Origin: Chimonanthus salicifolius
Lineage: Eukaryota > Streptophyta > Magnoliopsida > Laurales > Calycanthaceae
NCBI GenBank assembly: GCA_013350335.1
Contig: CM023538.1
Coordinates: 49,330,695 to 49,394,694, forward strand
DNA length: 64,000 nucleotides
Direction of reading: 5' to 3'
Both the position numbers and the translations under genes were made by a program. Under the pieces are notes generated by a model. That model saw only the letters and a list, made by a program, of their open reading frames with translations, was not told the origin of the DNA and did no database searches. Shown here one piece after another: positions 36,734 through 48,445 of the stretch; position 1 is the stretch's first letter; every line of letters begins with the position of its first letter.

Positions 36734-37629
36734 CAATGAGATTCAATTCAACTCAAGAAACATATGATTCAATGACTAAATAAAATCTTACAATTCAAAA
36801 ACTTCACAAGTTCTATTTTTGCTAACTTGGCTCTCAAATGATTCTTCACTCATCAATATTGTCCACCAAGCCTATGCCTAACCCCTTTTATAGCCAAAGG
36901 GTGGGTGAAAAAAATGAAATGCATTAATTACATTATGAGATTTTTCATGGAATGCACCAAAATCAAGTTCCCTTAAAACTAGGTATTTAGATTTCTTCCA
37001 TGGTATTTTTCAATGGGTCTTCTGCAATCATAAAGGTGCCCTGGAGGATTCCGATAAGGTGTTTCGTTTTTTGAAAAAGTCTCTTCAATCAGCAAGAAAC
37101 CTTCATGAATTCAACTATTCTTCCAAGGAGTTTTGCATTGGACTTGGCAACTCATGTTCCAACAAGCCATGATCAATTCCAAGAAGAGACAACCTTGGGA
37201 AATGTACAAGCCAAGCCATGCATGCATTCATGCCATGGGAAATGGTGAGGTGGATTTGATAGCAAATGATATGTGGAAGATGAAGTGGAGAAAAGAAGCT
37301 GATGTGTATGCCTAGGTGGATGCCAAGGTGGAAATCCAAAACCCTTTTCGCACTATGTCTTTATTCTTCAATACTGAACCCTTTTCACATTGAGACTTAG
37401 ACACAACCTTGAACCCTTCTCACATTAATGACTTAAGTGGAGTGAGTTTCAAGTAGGGGTCCACATGCACCACACCTACCAATTTGAAGCTCGGTTAACT
37501 AGTTTCATCTTGAACTTGCCACGGTCAAAATCAAAATTTCCTTTCCTAACTATTGCCATGATGATCTTATCAGATCTCAACATAGGTCGTTCTTGTATTG
37601 CATCTAGTTCATGTAAAATGCCTATGTCA

Positions 37630-37904
37630 TTCTCCCTTTCTTAAGAGAAACTCGTCGCCGAGTTTATATAGTATTCAAGGGCAAGGACGTGTCGAAATTC
37701 CAACCTCTACTGTTTTCGCCGTCTCTTTGGTTGATTGATAAGTGTTGGTCTGAGAATATGTTCACCATCTTGACACTGAATGTTAAGTTTCCTCTTAGAT
37801 GATAGATTAATCCTATAAAGCACAAAATTTGAAAATAAAGATTGACTCTTAAATTTCTTTTCTTGCTGATCTCTTGGGTTTCCGCTAAAGTTCTGATACC
37901 ACTA
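37630..37904 (-). other. Gypsy pol end and a copia primer site, both leftward
   Basis: Near 37630-37660 is the complement of a gypsy purine tract and pol end. At 37890-37901 GTTCTGATACCA is the complement of a Met-tRNA primer site TGGTATCAGAAC, directly left of the LTR at 37905. The 98-codon minus ORF across this region has no recognised domain. Confidence 0.5.
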
Positions 37905-38350
37905 TGTTGGCTTTGCAAAGCCTTGAAAAACTTTATGGCAGAAATTGAAGATGGAAACACTATACAAAACTATGGAATGGAGATAGACTTATAGCTTGAA
38001 TTTCATTTTATTTGATTACATCAATGGGCTACATAACACACCTTTATATAGACATAGACTAATATGTGAAAATTCAAAAATTGCCCCTAATCTGGACCAT
38101 TCTTCAAGATACAAGGGGCAACCTTTTCATCTTTAAAAAACACATCTTCGGAAAGAACACAATTCATAAATGCTTTGCTTGGGAGATAGTGAAAAATTCT
38201 TAAACAAAAGAAATTCATGAATGAACTCCTTGGAATCCTAAATGTTGCATAGGTTGGCAACTTTCAACATTCCCTTTCAAACCTAAATTATCAATAAACT
38301 CCTTGGAAACCAAAAGGTTACATTGGTTTGCAACTTCCAACACTCCAACA
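37905..38350 (-). repeat. Copia LTR (446 bp), leftward
   Basis: It begins TGTTGGCTTTGCAAAG and ends CCAACACTCCAACA. On its right is CTCCCCTTAAAA, the complement of a polypurine tract, followed by RNase H coding sequence. On its left is a primer-binding site. It is thus bordered by internal sequence on both sides. Confidence 0.75.
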
Positions 38351-38362
38351 CTCCCCTTAAAA

Positions 38363-39112
38363 CCGAAAGCAACTTCATTCCTAGTATTTCTCTTAATTTC
38401 TTGAATACTTTAGTGAGCAAGGCCTTTGTAAAAGTATTTGTCACTTGTTCTGTATTATTGCAATACTGCATCTTTATTGTCTTCAACTTGACATGATCTC
38501 TTATGAAATGGAACCATGTATCAATGTGCTTGCTTTTTCCATATTGTACTAGATTCTTGGCAAGTTCTATTGCAAATTTTCTATCCACATATAATTGTGG
38601 ACTCTTTTTGTTGATGATTTAGCTCTTTTAGCAGATTCTTCAACCACATTGCTTCATAGACTATTGACGAAGCTGCCACATACTCAGCTTAGCATGAAGA
38701 TAAAACAACAACACTTTGTTTTTTTTTTTTGAGTTCCAAGTAAAAGCAGTTGATCCAAGATAGAAAACATATCTTGTTGTACTTTTTCTTTCATCGTGAT
38801 CACCTCCCCAGTCACTGTCGATATCCATACAACCTTGTTTCATCGTTGTGTGAATAAAAGAGACAAAAGTCGATGGTTCCTTTAATATATCGTAGATTCT
38901 TTTTGCAATAAGCCAATGTGATTCCTTTGGTTTTTCTATATATCTGCTCAAAAGTCTACCACTATAAACAATGTCAGGCCATGTGACTGTGTGGTACCTT
39001 AGGCGTCCAATCAAACTCTTGAAGAGAGTTGAATTCACATTCCTTCCTTCTACATCCTTTGTTAATTTGAATCCCGTTGAAATAGGTGTATTGACGGCAT
39101 AGCAGTTTCTAG
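38363..39112 (-). pseudogene. Copia RT/RNase H C-terminal remnant, leftward
   Basis: On the minus strand the order is CYAVNTPISTGFKLTKDVEG, STLFKSLIGRLRYHTVTWPD, GCMDIDSDWGGDHDERKSTT, then ELAKNLVQYGKSKHIDTWFH and the C-terminal QVTNTFTKALLTKVFKKLRE. These are the RT tail and RNase H of copia elements. Frame breaks occur near 38590-38660. The upstream pol, gag and 5' LTR are cut off near 39112. Confidence 0.88.
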
Positions 39113-40128
39113 TGACCCAAGCTGTACTAAAAAAATATTTTGAGAAAATGGGAATTTGTGCAAGTGGGAATGGGAATTATAAGTGTGACATGGGTTAGAA
39201 TTTCTTCCTCGAGTGACTTAGGAGACACTAGAAATCACTAAAATTTTTGCTAAACTTCAGTTCGAGGTTCAAGGACTCGAGGAGTAGAGAATGGCCTCGA
39301 GAGCTCAAGAATCTATCAAAGAACGAGGAATTTTTTAGTAATAAAAATCATGGATTTCACTCTCGGGGTTTTGTCACACGATAGTTGTCTTTAGGGCTCG
39401 AAGGTGTTTCAGAAAAAAAAATTGACTCTCGGGTTAGAGTGATCGAGGGAAACTTGAGGGGTCGAGCTTGGAGACTCGACGAATCCCTCAAGTCCTCGAG
39501 AGTAAGTAAAATGATTAGTATTTATGGGTTCAGCTGTTTTTAAACACCCATCTTCCTTTATTTCTTCCGATCCTCTCTAGTTCTCAGTTCAGAGCCAGGC
39601 TTCCCCTCCTTCCAAACCCCATGCATGTGTTGAAGAGGAGTCTAAGGAATCTCCAAGATCCGAACACCCTTGGATTTCTTCTCCTAAGGTAGTCTCCACT
39701 CCGTAATTGGTATTTTTTCAAATACTTTGGAAGTTACGAATTGGATTGGGTTGATAATTGAGTTTTGAATAAGGAAAGGAGCTGAATGAGGGTAGGGGAT
39801 CTAGGAAATGAAAAGGAGACTTGGTGTGGGTGTTCATGGAGTTGGAATCCCTAAATTGAGTTGTAATTAGGGGAATTGAAGAGAAGAGTTGAGACTTAGT
39901 CTTGGTATGAACTTGAATGATGAACATGAACCAAGAGATGACTTGGTGATGGGACTTCTACCTGGATTGGGAGATCAAGTTGTGGTAGGTGAGGGAGATT
40001 GGACCATGCATGGACATGGTACCTCAAGGGAAGCCACGGGCTTCAATCAAGATGACTTTGGGTGGAGTATGTTGAAATTGGAGAAAGTAGTCTCCCCTTC
40101 TCTATTAAATATTACTGGAAGTGAAATG

Positions 40129-42785
40129 TGTAACGACCCGTTCTGAGTTTCCGATTTTTTTTGGAGAGATTTCGGACCTCCGAGTTATTTTCGGGACTGT
40201 AGTAGCAGTGAGGAGAGTGTGGGCTCCGTGGATGCCCCAGTTATCTAATTTCGAGTTTGAAAACTCGAATGGCATTTTAGTAATTTCATAACTTTTATGT
40301 ATAGTCATGAAAAATTTGTTGAAAATCACATATTTTTCCCGCTCGACTTTCAACATTCGAGAAAATTTTTGGGTTTTCGATTTCGTCGCCGTTTACCTCT
40401 TTTTTAAAAAAAGAAAGAAAGAAACCCTAAAAACCCCCCTTCTTTAAGACCCTCCCGCGGCACTGTAGCTTTCCAGCTACAGTATGCCGCAACACCCTCA
40501 CCCGCAGCTCTCTTTCTCTCTCTCGGTGCTTCTCCTTCTTCTTCTTCTCCTCCTTCTCCCCTTGGCCTATTCGTGCAGTTGTTGGTCGTCGCCCCAAGCC
40601 ACATTCTCCTACTCTTCCGTCGCCGCTCCGCCTCCCAAATCTTGTAATCAGCCCCCGACAGCGAAGCCCGCTTTCCCTTCCTTGTCGCTGTCGCCGTCCA
40701 TCAGGTCGAAAACCCATCTCAGGTTTGCCTCCCCTTTTGTTTTCCCATCTTCCCCTTTTCTTCCCTCTTGGTTTTCCTTGATTTTTTTTCTTGATTTCGT
40801 TTTCTTTGATTTCATTTTCCCTGATTTCATTTTCCCTCTCTTTTCCCCCTTTTCCCGACTCAGTTGGGCAATTGAGTTGGTTCGGCTGAGTCTCCAAACA
40901 GACTCAGTTCGAGCCCTAGGTTAGCCCAGTCTTGGACCCGGCCTGATCCACTTAGGCCCAACTTCCGAGCCCAGACTCTTCCTTGGGCTCTGCCCTGGAT
41001 CTGGCCAAACCAATCTTGAACTCGGCCTGACCCATTTCTAAGCCCAGACCTGGTCCGGCCCAACCAGTTTGGGTCCGGCCCAGTTTGGCAGGCCCGTTTC
41101 CGAGCCGGACCAGTTTTCGCGGCTCGGCCTAGTTCGGCCTATTTTGGGCCCAACCCAGTTTTAGGCCCATTTTTTTCAGTCCGGCCTCATTTTAGCCCTT
41201 TTTACCTTATTTACTTATTCATTCTTCCTTGTTTCAACAGATTGAGTTCCCTACAACCTTTCAAGCCACTTGCTTGCTTCGGATTTTCGACTCCGTACAC
41301 GTTATGAGGGGACTTATCACTGTTTTAGCATGCACTTGCATATATTAAACTGTTATCTCTGGACATGGAGTGACCGGGGGTGACCCTCTATTTATTTAGC
41401 CACTCGGTAAGGGAAAACTGTTGTAATAAATATGTGGCAGAGAGTCTGCTCGGGGGTACTCCAGTCAACTATATGCTTTGTAAAGAACTTCAATTGGACA
41501 ATTTGAATTGAATATGATACTTGAAAAATTGTTGGTGATACTTTGAATGTTTCTTCGTTAGATGTTATTGGGATCGCGTAGAATATAGACACGCATGACT
41601 AAATAACCCATTATAAGCTCTTGACTTGCACGATGAAATATATTGCTGATTCTGAGTTAGTTGCATTAGAACATAGTCTTACCGTTGTATATGATCATGG
41701 CATCATGTGTATGTCTTGGGGAGGTTGTTTACATGAGTATATGTTTATGATGATGATGATGGTCTGGGTATTTTGAGGACTTCCCCGTTACGCTTCGGCG
41801 GTCGAGACCTCCATAGGAGATGAGAGTTTCCTCGTTGAGTTCCGGCGGTTTAGGTGCCTGTCTCCTTGAGATTGGCTTCCCCGTTATGCTCCGGCGGTCG
41901 AAACCCCCGTAGGGGATAGGGGTTTCCCCGTTGCATTCCTGCCGTTGAGGCGGTTGTGTATATTACGGTCTCCCGTTTATTTTAGTAGGGAGATTGGGGT
42001 TGTTAGAGGACAGTTGTTAGCTATAGAGATTATGTCTCTGATTGGTCGGTGGGACCATTGGTTAATTGTGTAGTTGAATACTCTCGTACGTAGAATTCAT
42101 TCTATTATGATGTCCATTATTTTTTTATACATGTGATATACATATATATATATATATATATATGTCGTTGATGTACGATATGGTTATTCCCTTTACTGGA
42201 CTAGTTAGCTCACCTCTTACTCTCCAGGAGTTTGTTGGAGGACCCGATGTGGGCCACCGAGATGATGTCGCGGACTAGTCGGTGGATTATTGGTTGGTGG
42301 TGCAGTTGGATCTCATACATATGAGCACTCCTTTTATTACGATATTTTTGCATTCATGCATATGATATCTACTTATATTGCTAACATGTGATATGCATTA
42401 TCTCTTCACTGGGCTGGTTAGCTCACCCCTTACCTTTCAGGTACCCGATTGCAAAGGGACTGGGCAAGGTCCCTTGAGTAGGCGCCCGTAGAGGAGCAGT
42501 GGTTAGACATTTTATAATTACGTTGTTCTTAGTTGAGAGACCTTGTTTTATATGACTCTCTTTGTATGTTATTTGATTTCGGATGATATATAACTGTGTT
42601 CGAATAGTCTATGATTGTTTCATGTTATGTTGGTATGTTGAACCTTATTGCCAGTTTTTGAGCGGGAGATAGTTGCCCCGTTTCAAAAAAAATTATATAT
42701 ATATATATATATCCGTTACCTATTCCTTTGTGATGTTTTTAGATATTTCGGAGATAACGTGCCCGTAGCGGGACTGGACGTTACA
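40129..42785 (+). mobile_element. Ty3/gypsy-type solo LTR (copy 2, 2657 bp)
   Basis: TGTAACGACCCGTTCTGAG to GTAGCGGGACTGGACGTTACA, with perfect aaatg duplications at 40124-40128 and 42786-42790. It contains AAACCCTAAA, the hairpin ACTGTAGCT / AGCTACAGT (40462-40483), a CT-rich leader, GGCCCAG-rich sequence (40920-41170), and short TTCCCCGTT/GGCGGTCGA repeats (41780-41960). ORFs inside (for example 40427-40924 on both strands) are low-complexity products of the CT-rich leader and are not genes. Confidence 0.92.
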
Positions 42786-42814
42786 AAATGAGTTAGACTT
42801 CGAGGCCGAACGTC

Positions 42815-44302
42815 CATCCTCTTTCTCCTCTCTGTTTCTCTCCTAGAGAAACTGTACAGCTTGAGAAATCCTAGGAAGAAAAAGAACTTGCAGACTGTAG
42901 CTTACAACAGACTGGGCCCAGTGGGCCTGGGCCTGGGCCTGAGCTCATTAGACAACTCAGGCCCAAAAAGGCTTTGAGTCATAAAAACCAACAAACTCCA
43001 CCTTGGTGAAAAAGCCCGACACCATGAAGATTGTTGCCTTGAGTTTATGACACCTCCACTTGTTGTGCAGCACCTACAGTTCCGCATCTTCTACAAGAAG
43101 CCCATCCCCACACCGTAGGATGATCCTCCAGTCTTCAGTGAGAAAGACTGAATAGCCCAACCGGGCTCCACCTCAAACATTGACGAGAGTTCCACCAACT
43201 CCAGAGACTATATGTAGCCATATCTTGTACAACAACTGCAGCTTCACCTCAGTATGAGATGCTTACCTCATGCTTTGGGATGCTCTGCCAGTCTTGAGTA
43301 AGATTGGTCAAGGCTCCACCTCAAACGTAAACGTCGAGATCCTTTCGCTGCCTCTGTCAGATCTTTAAACACCAAATCAGCAGCGGTAAATGCATAGATC
43401 TCGTCGCTGTGAACGCACAAGCAAAGACGGATTTGAATTTCGACTCCCAATGACTCCAGAAACCGGAAAACAATTCTGACCGTTGATTTTTCCTCTTTTT
43501 CTTGCTGAATGAGTATTTAAAATTGTGATCCTACGGGATCACCCAAATCTATAGTCTTGCAGACTACCAGAAACAGTAATATGGTCCTACAAACTACCCG
43601 AATCCGTAGTCTCTCGGGTGCACTTGAAATGATGGTCTTGCAGTCCCTGGCTCCGCCGTTGCTAAGCAGCCGATCTCTCTTCCTGCTACTCTTTCTTCTC
43701 CTTTTCTGATCCGACGATCTGAGACAACTTCTGCAATGGTTCCTCGTTGCACGGCCTACCTCTGGCTTGCTGCAGATCTCCACCTCTCCTCTGCCGATTT
43801 CCTTCTCTGAACACCTCCGAGAATAGTGTGTGTGGATTGAAGGGAACTATTCCTCTGATTTGCATTTTTTTTTTCTTTGGATTCTACCACCCCAAGCTTT
43901 GATACCATTTGTTGTGCGATAAACCCACTCACATTCAAATCACAAATCATAAGAATCAAGCAGACACAAGAAAACACAACAAGAACACAAATTTACGTGG
44001 TTCGGCAATGTTGCTTACGTCCACAGGGTGTACAAAGATTCCACTAAGAAGAATCGGTCAGGTTGAAAGGATTTCACCAATCCTACCCGTAGGTTAAAAG
44101 GATTACAATCCTACCCACTATTCCTCTCAGTCTCTCTTTCTCCTCTCTGTTTCTCTCCTAGAGAAACTTCACAGCCTCAACCAATCATACAATAACTTAC
44201 AAACAAAACAGAGAAAGAGATACATGCAATTAGGGCCTAAGTTACATGACTGGGCCTGAGCCCAATAGACTATCTAGGCCCAATGTAGGGCTGGCCCTCA
44301 CA
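42815..44302 (-). mobile_element. TRIM-like copia element, leftward, left LTR truncated
   Basis: The right LTR (43910-44302) runs TGTTGTGCGATAAACCC to GGCTGGCCCTCACA. The left LTR (about 42815-42993) keeps only its inner part from CTCTTTCTCCTCTCTG to AAAACCAACA. The complement of a purine tract (AACTCCACCTTGG, 42994) adjoins the left LTR, and GCTTTGATACCA (43896-43907), the complement of a Met-tRNA primer site, adjoins the right LTR. The 0.9-kb internal domain has no pol motifs. About 215 bp of the left LTR is missing, so no target duplication can be seen. Confidence 0.75.
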
Positions 44303-45549
44303 ATAGGATCACCATCTTGCGGACGATCCAAATACACGCTAGGAGGACAAGGTGAGGGTTTCTTGACACATTATTCGTAGGCTTGTGATAATTTGCATGC
44401 TATGTTTTGAATTTTATTCTTGGAAGTGATGTGGGAAAATGGCATGTATGTGTAAATAAAACTGTGACATGAATTGTGTGGAGAAGGTGAGGAAATCTCA
44501 CTCTTGAACATGCTTGCTTTAAAATAAAAAAACAATCAGAACAAATTGTGTGAATTGTTCCTTCGATGAACCTTTGTATGAGTACATGTGAGAGAGCAAT
44601 GTTGTAAGCATGTGAGATGATTTTTGAGAATTTATGTGTGATCGAAGAAACATGATGTGTTATGTAGAAATGCTAGAAGTGTATTCATAATGTGCTGTGA
44701 AATGTGATGTATAAATCATTATGATGAGCATGATTGAAGATGAGCACAAAATGGGAGTAGGGGTGAAGGCTCCAACGTGAGGGTCACTAATTGAAATTAG
44801 TAATGGCCACGAATTGGGAGAAGTGGCAAGATCGAAACGCGTCACGAAATGGGAGTAATGATGGAGCCATGCTAGCAGGTCCATGCCATGAAATGGGAGC
44901 AATGGCAGTCCGAACAAAGAAAGGCCTTGGTCACAAGATGGTATTAGTGACCATGGCCTGGATGAATGAGTGGATAAAGTTGACCCATTTGCATATGTAT
45001 AGTGTGGAAGTGATCAATCATATGTTCTGTATTTTTATGATGCCTGTCTATATACTAACCCTTCACAGTTTTAGGAAATACTTTGGAAGGCGAGGATAAG
45101 AGTTGCACACGGAATATCTCGATGCATGTTCTGTATTTTGAAGTGCATATGGCTATGAGTTTAATTTTTAATTAGCATGGATGAATGTATGTAATATATT
45201 GCACCCTTGATTTTGGTAGTGGAACTTTTGGACTTTTCTTAAACCCATGGGACTATGATATAATACTTAGGTTGGGTGTTCAATGAATGAATAGAAGATC
45301 GAATGGAGAATGAATGATATGATGAGATAAAAAGATGAAATTTCCAAGTTGGAATTTTCTTTATAATGTACAGTTTTTAGGAGAAACCCCGCTGAAATTT
45401 CAATAGGATTCCCTTAAACCCAAGATGATTTGGGATCCCTAGGATTTCCCCCTCCACGTGTGAATTCCAAGTCTCTGCACACTTGTACGTGTGTATGCTT
45501 AGAGTTAAAAAAAAAAATATCAACGTGTTCCAAAAGGCAGGGCGTGACA

Positions 45550-45954
45550 GTTTCTTATCAGATTGTAGGTTCCTTGTCCCTTCAACTGTGAGTATGGGAG
45601 TTAGGACTCTGACTTAGGCATTTGTTTTGACACTTTGGGACCTCGTGTAAAGGTAAAGATAGGACCTAAAGTGGAGTGATTGCTTGTATAATTGATTGTA
45701 TGCTAGTTTGAAACCTGATTTGATGTTTGATTCCATGGTGATATGGAGTATAACTTGAAGGCTGATTAAATAGTCTCCGTGTGACAGAAATGGTGAGAGC
45801 CACGACTCGTCAGCCAGGTGAGAGCCAAAGTCATACTGAGGACCCCCAACAAAACCACGGGAGGTCAAATACTGACAGTGTGAGTATGGAAGAAGTCCAC
45901 CGTATTTTGCAAGAGGCTGTGGGGGGGGACACAGTTGAATGCCACTTTGGATGA
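45550..45954 (+). pseudogene. Gypsy leader and truncated gag start
   Basis: After the LTR end at 45549 comes a 240-bp leader and ATG at 45790. This opens a 54-codon frame (MVRATTRQPGESQSHTEDPQ, later MEEVHRILQEAVGG) that stops at 45954 just after a run of eight G (45921-45928). Position and composition suit a gypsy gag N-terminus, but no capsid or zinc knuckle follows. A degenerate primer site (CTTATCAGATT) lies near 45554. Assignment rests mainly on context. Confidence 0.45.
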
Positions 45955-46282
45955 GTCCCACTCTTTCGTTGCGTTTCATTGTCTTCTTCTTTGCGTGTTC
46001 CACTTCTCTGAAACAGCTATCTTCAATCGTTCTTTATCTCTCTACTAGTTTCAACCTCATCAACGAATTTGAGATGGGTTTTCTCATCAGTGGTTGGCTA
46101 ATGGGATAAGAATCCCTTCATTTTCTTATCTCTATTATTCTCCTTCCATTCTTTCATTCTTCTTCATTCAGTCCTCCTTGATTCTCTGTGTATGATCCAT
46201 CCATTCGCTGGTTTTACATTTTCATTTTGATTTGTTAGCTGATTTTCTTCCTTTTCTATGGATTCTGATGAATCAAGAAAAA

Positions 46283-47780
46283 TGACATTTTTACCCTTGA
46301 TGTTTACACTAGTTAGCTCTTGAATATTGTTTATTTTGTATTATTAATAAAGTTTTGGAGTTTTGCAGTAAAATCAGCCGAATTCAAGAAAAGGACTTTA
46401 AATTGAAGAAAAATGTTGAAAAGTTGGCCATTGTGCTATTTTTGGAAAGTATTGAACTTTACCACTTAATTTTGAAAATTATTGTAAAATCTCGTAATTC
46501 AAGCCCATTTATGAAAGTTTGGATTATGGTAATTAAATTTGAGATTTTTATTGTCAAAGTGGTAAATTCACAACACTGGATATAAGTGGGCCCATACTCC
46601 AGCCTCAAGACCAAGCCTACATTTGAAGCTTATGAACCAAAGTCCAGGCAAGATTCAAGTCCAAGTCCAACTAAGGTTCAAGACCAAAACCCAATTCATT
46701 CAAATTTCATAATGGATTGGTGAATCAGAATTTGAATGGGTTCTGTGCAATTCGGAAGAAATCAATTTGGATTGGTATTAAGAGAGAAAATTATGGAGGA
46801 GAGAAGATTGTGGAGAAATTTGGATCGTATATGGGATATGCGCATAAAGCAATGCTACAATCGTATGAAGCCAGGAGAGAAAAATGGAGAGAACTTCTGC
46901 AAAGAAACACACATCCGTATATGGCAAAACAAACAATGGAGGAGTCGCATGAGGCTACAAAAACCCTAGGCATTCCACGCCTCTCTTTTAAGTTCATCTT
47001 TGTTGCCTTAGCTGACTTGACTTCCTCAATGAAACAACTCAATCACTCCATCCATCCTTAAAACCCTAATTAAGTCTGGCTATTCATTCTCACTCCTCTC
47101 ATCTATAAATTGAGGCCTACACCTAGGATAAAATTCAGGAAGGAAAGAAAAAAAGGGAGAATGAAAGACGTTATGGAAATTAAAATTTCACAATGGATTT
47201 CGGGTTAGTGATGCTTCTTCTATTTTCTTATTCTAAAAATTCCAAAGACTTGTAATGGTAAATTCAAATTTTATTAATAAATTAAAGGCAAACTTTTAGA
47301 TTCATGGTTTTCCACTTGCGAAAGTTTAGAATTAGAATTTTATGATGAATTCTTTCTAGGCCCAATGTTTATTTTGATTATTTATTAATTAATGAAACTC
47401 ATGATTTTCTTAATTGAATTAATTATAAATGAGGGATTTGAATCATGTTCATTAATAAATCTGAGCTTCATGTTCTAAGTTTTGATTTTATTTTTAATAT
47501 ATTGAAAATAATGCCTCCTTAATCTCCAATCCAATTTCCAATGTAAATATATAAATATTGATTTTATTTTATTTTTATTTTTTATTATGTTTATAAATTC
47601 TATTCTCAATGTGAACTAGGTTGGAATAAAAATAATTCTAAATGAATTTTATTCCAAAATTTTATTATTCTCATCAGTTTATATTTTGTAAATATTTTGG
47701 ATATATTTTCCATAATTCTCTTGAATTCGACTTTACACTTCACTACTAATAATGATTCGTACACTTGCTAATTAAATTTA
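46283..47780 (+). repeat. LTR-like repeat C, copy 1
   Basis: It starts TGACATTTTTACCCTTGATG. It shares with copy 2 (48446-50274), in order, a TTAGCTC/TTAGCC block, a region of AAGTCCAAG-like words, CTATAAATTGAGG (TATA-like, 47103), CACAATGGATTTCGGGTTAGTG, and TTTTAGATTCATGGTTTTCCACTT (47295). Ends are approximate. The 46355-47061 ORFs have no recognised product. Confidence 0.5.
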
Positions 47781-48445
47781 AGATTACAAGAAATTCTTCC
47801 AAATCAAATCTCATGATTTGCTGCCACTATCTTGGATTCTATGAATTTCTCATCACACAACAACGCCCTTTGCTGGACCCTACTCTGTCTAAATCTTCTT
47901 TTCTTTATTTTATTCGAGTGGATTACAACCCACCATTTTCTTCTCTTTCTTACCCCCAACACAACAGCACGTTTTGGTGAAACCGTTTCTAGTCCCACAT
48001 GGTTCAGCCATGGTTTTCTATTTTTAGAATGGATTTGTTCTCCCGGTTGGAACGGTCGAGTTGCATTTTGTGGGGTCCACACGGGTGGTGACTTAGTTGA
48101 GGATCTTAAATTCAAAGTGGGACCCACAGCTTTGGTGACATGAAACTCAATGTGGGCCCTCTCCTTCCTCCACCGTTTGATCATGGACTTCAAAGATCAA
48201 TTTCTCGATTTTTTCCACTCGAGTCTCGATCGAGACATCATCAGGTTTGATACAGCCCATACATGCATCACCCTTTGTGAATTCAAACGGTAGTCCCCAT
48301 CCACCTTCAAGGTAGATCATGATCCCTTGGTGGCCGGACATTGGCAGGAAGAGGTTGAAATGATATGTGATACCAAAGATATAGAAGACGAAGCCATTCA
48401 AGTCCACCCTTTGGTCGGGGAGACTCAATAATGAACACTGTAAAA
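47781..48445. other. Segment between the two C repeats
   Basis: Contains a minus-strand ORF (48147-48428) described separately and a GTGGGGTCCACACGGG-type stretch. No polymerase motif. Confidence 0.35.
48147..48428 (-). CDS. Unrecognised 93-codon ORF, possible gene fragment
   Basis: The minus-strand frame starts MSLPDQRVDLNGFVFYIFGI and contains HFNLFLPMSGHQGIMIYLEG and GWGLPFEFTKGDACMGCI, ending in an acidic tail. Composition is more protein-like than neighbouring frames (aromatic and hydrophobic residues mixed with Gly/Pro). I recognise no family. Another minus frame (47804-48193) overlaps its end. It may be a captured host fragment within the C-repeat element, or chance. Confidence 0.25.
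   Translation of the reverse strand: MSLPDQRVDLNGFVFYIFGITYHFNLFLPMSGHQGIMIYLEGGWGLPFEFTKGDACMGCIKPDDVSIETRVEKIEKLIFEVHDQTVEEGEGPH

Larger units (their letters stand above)
28910..37629 (-). mobile_element. Ty3/gypsy-type LTR (about 1.1 kb) split by the SIRE element
   Basis: TGTAAAAACCTTCC at 28910 and GCCTATGTCA ending at 37629 would be the LTR ends. To the right lies TTCTCCCTTTCTTAAG, the complement of a purine tract AAGAAAGGGAGAA, then CTCGTCGCCGAG. That arrangement is typical of the pol end of plant gypsy elements reading leftward. Removing the SIRE element and one CAATG leaves about 1103 bp. The left boundary is a guess from the TG dinucleotide. Confidence 0.4.
39184..45549 (+). mobile_element. 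Ty3/gypsy 5' LTR (about 2.2 kb net), interrupted twice
   Basis: It starts about TGTGACATGGGTTAG and ends AGGGCGTGACA (45549), followed by a leader and a gag-like start. A solo LTR (40129-42785) and a TRIM-like element (about 42815-44302) interrupt it. The CTCGAGG-rich block (39250-39490) and the end block (TGAAATTTCAATAGGATTCC; GGGATCCCTAGGATTTC) match LTRs ending at 26803 and 51185. The left boundary is approximate. Confidence 0.6.

Noticed and set aside
40427..40924. ORFs of 146-156 codons as genes
   Set aside because: Same CT-rich leader region in solo LTR 2; both strands open; no domains.
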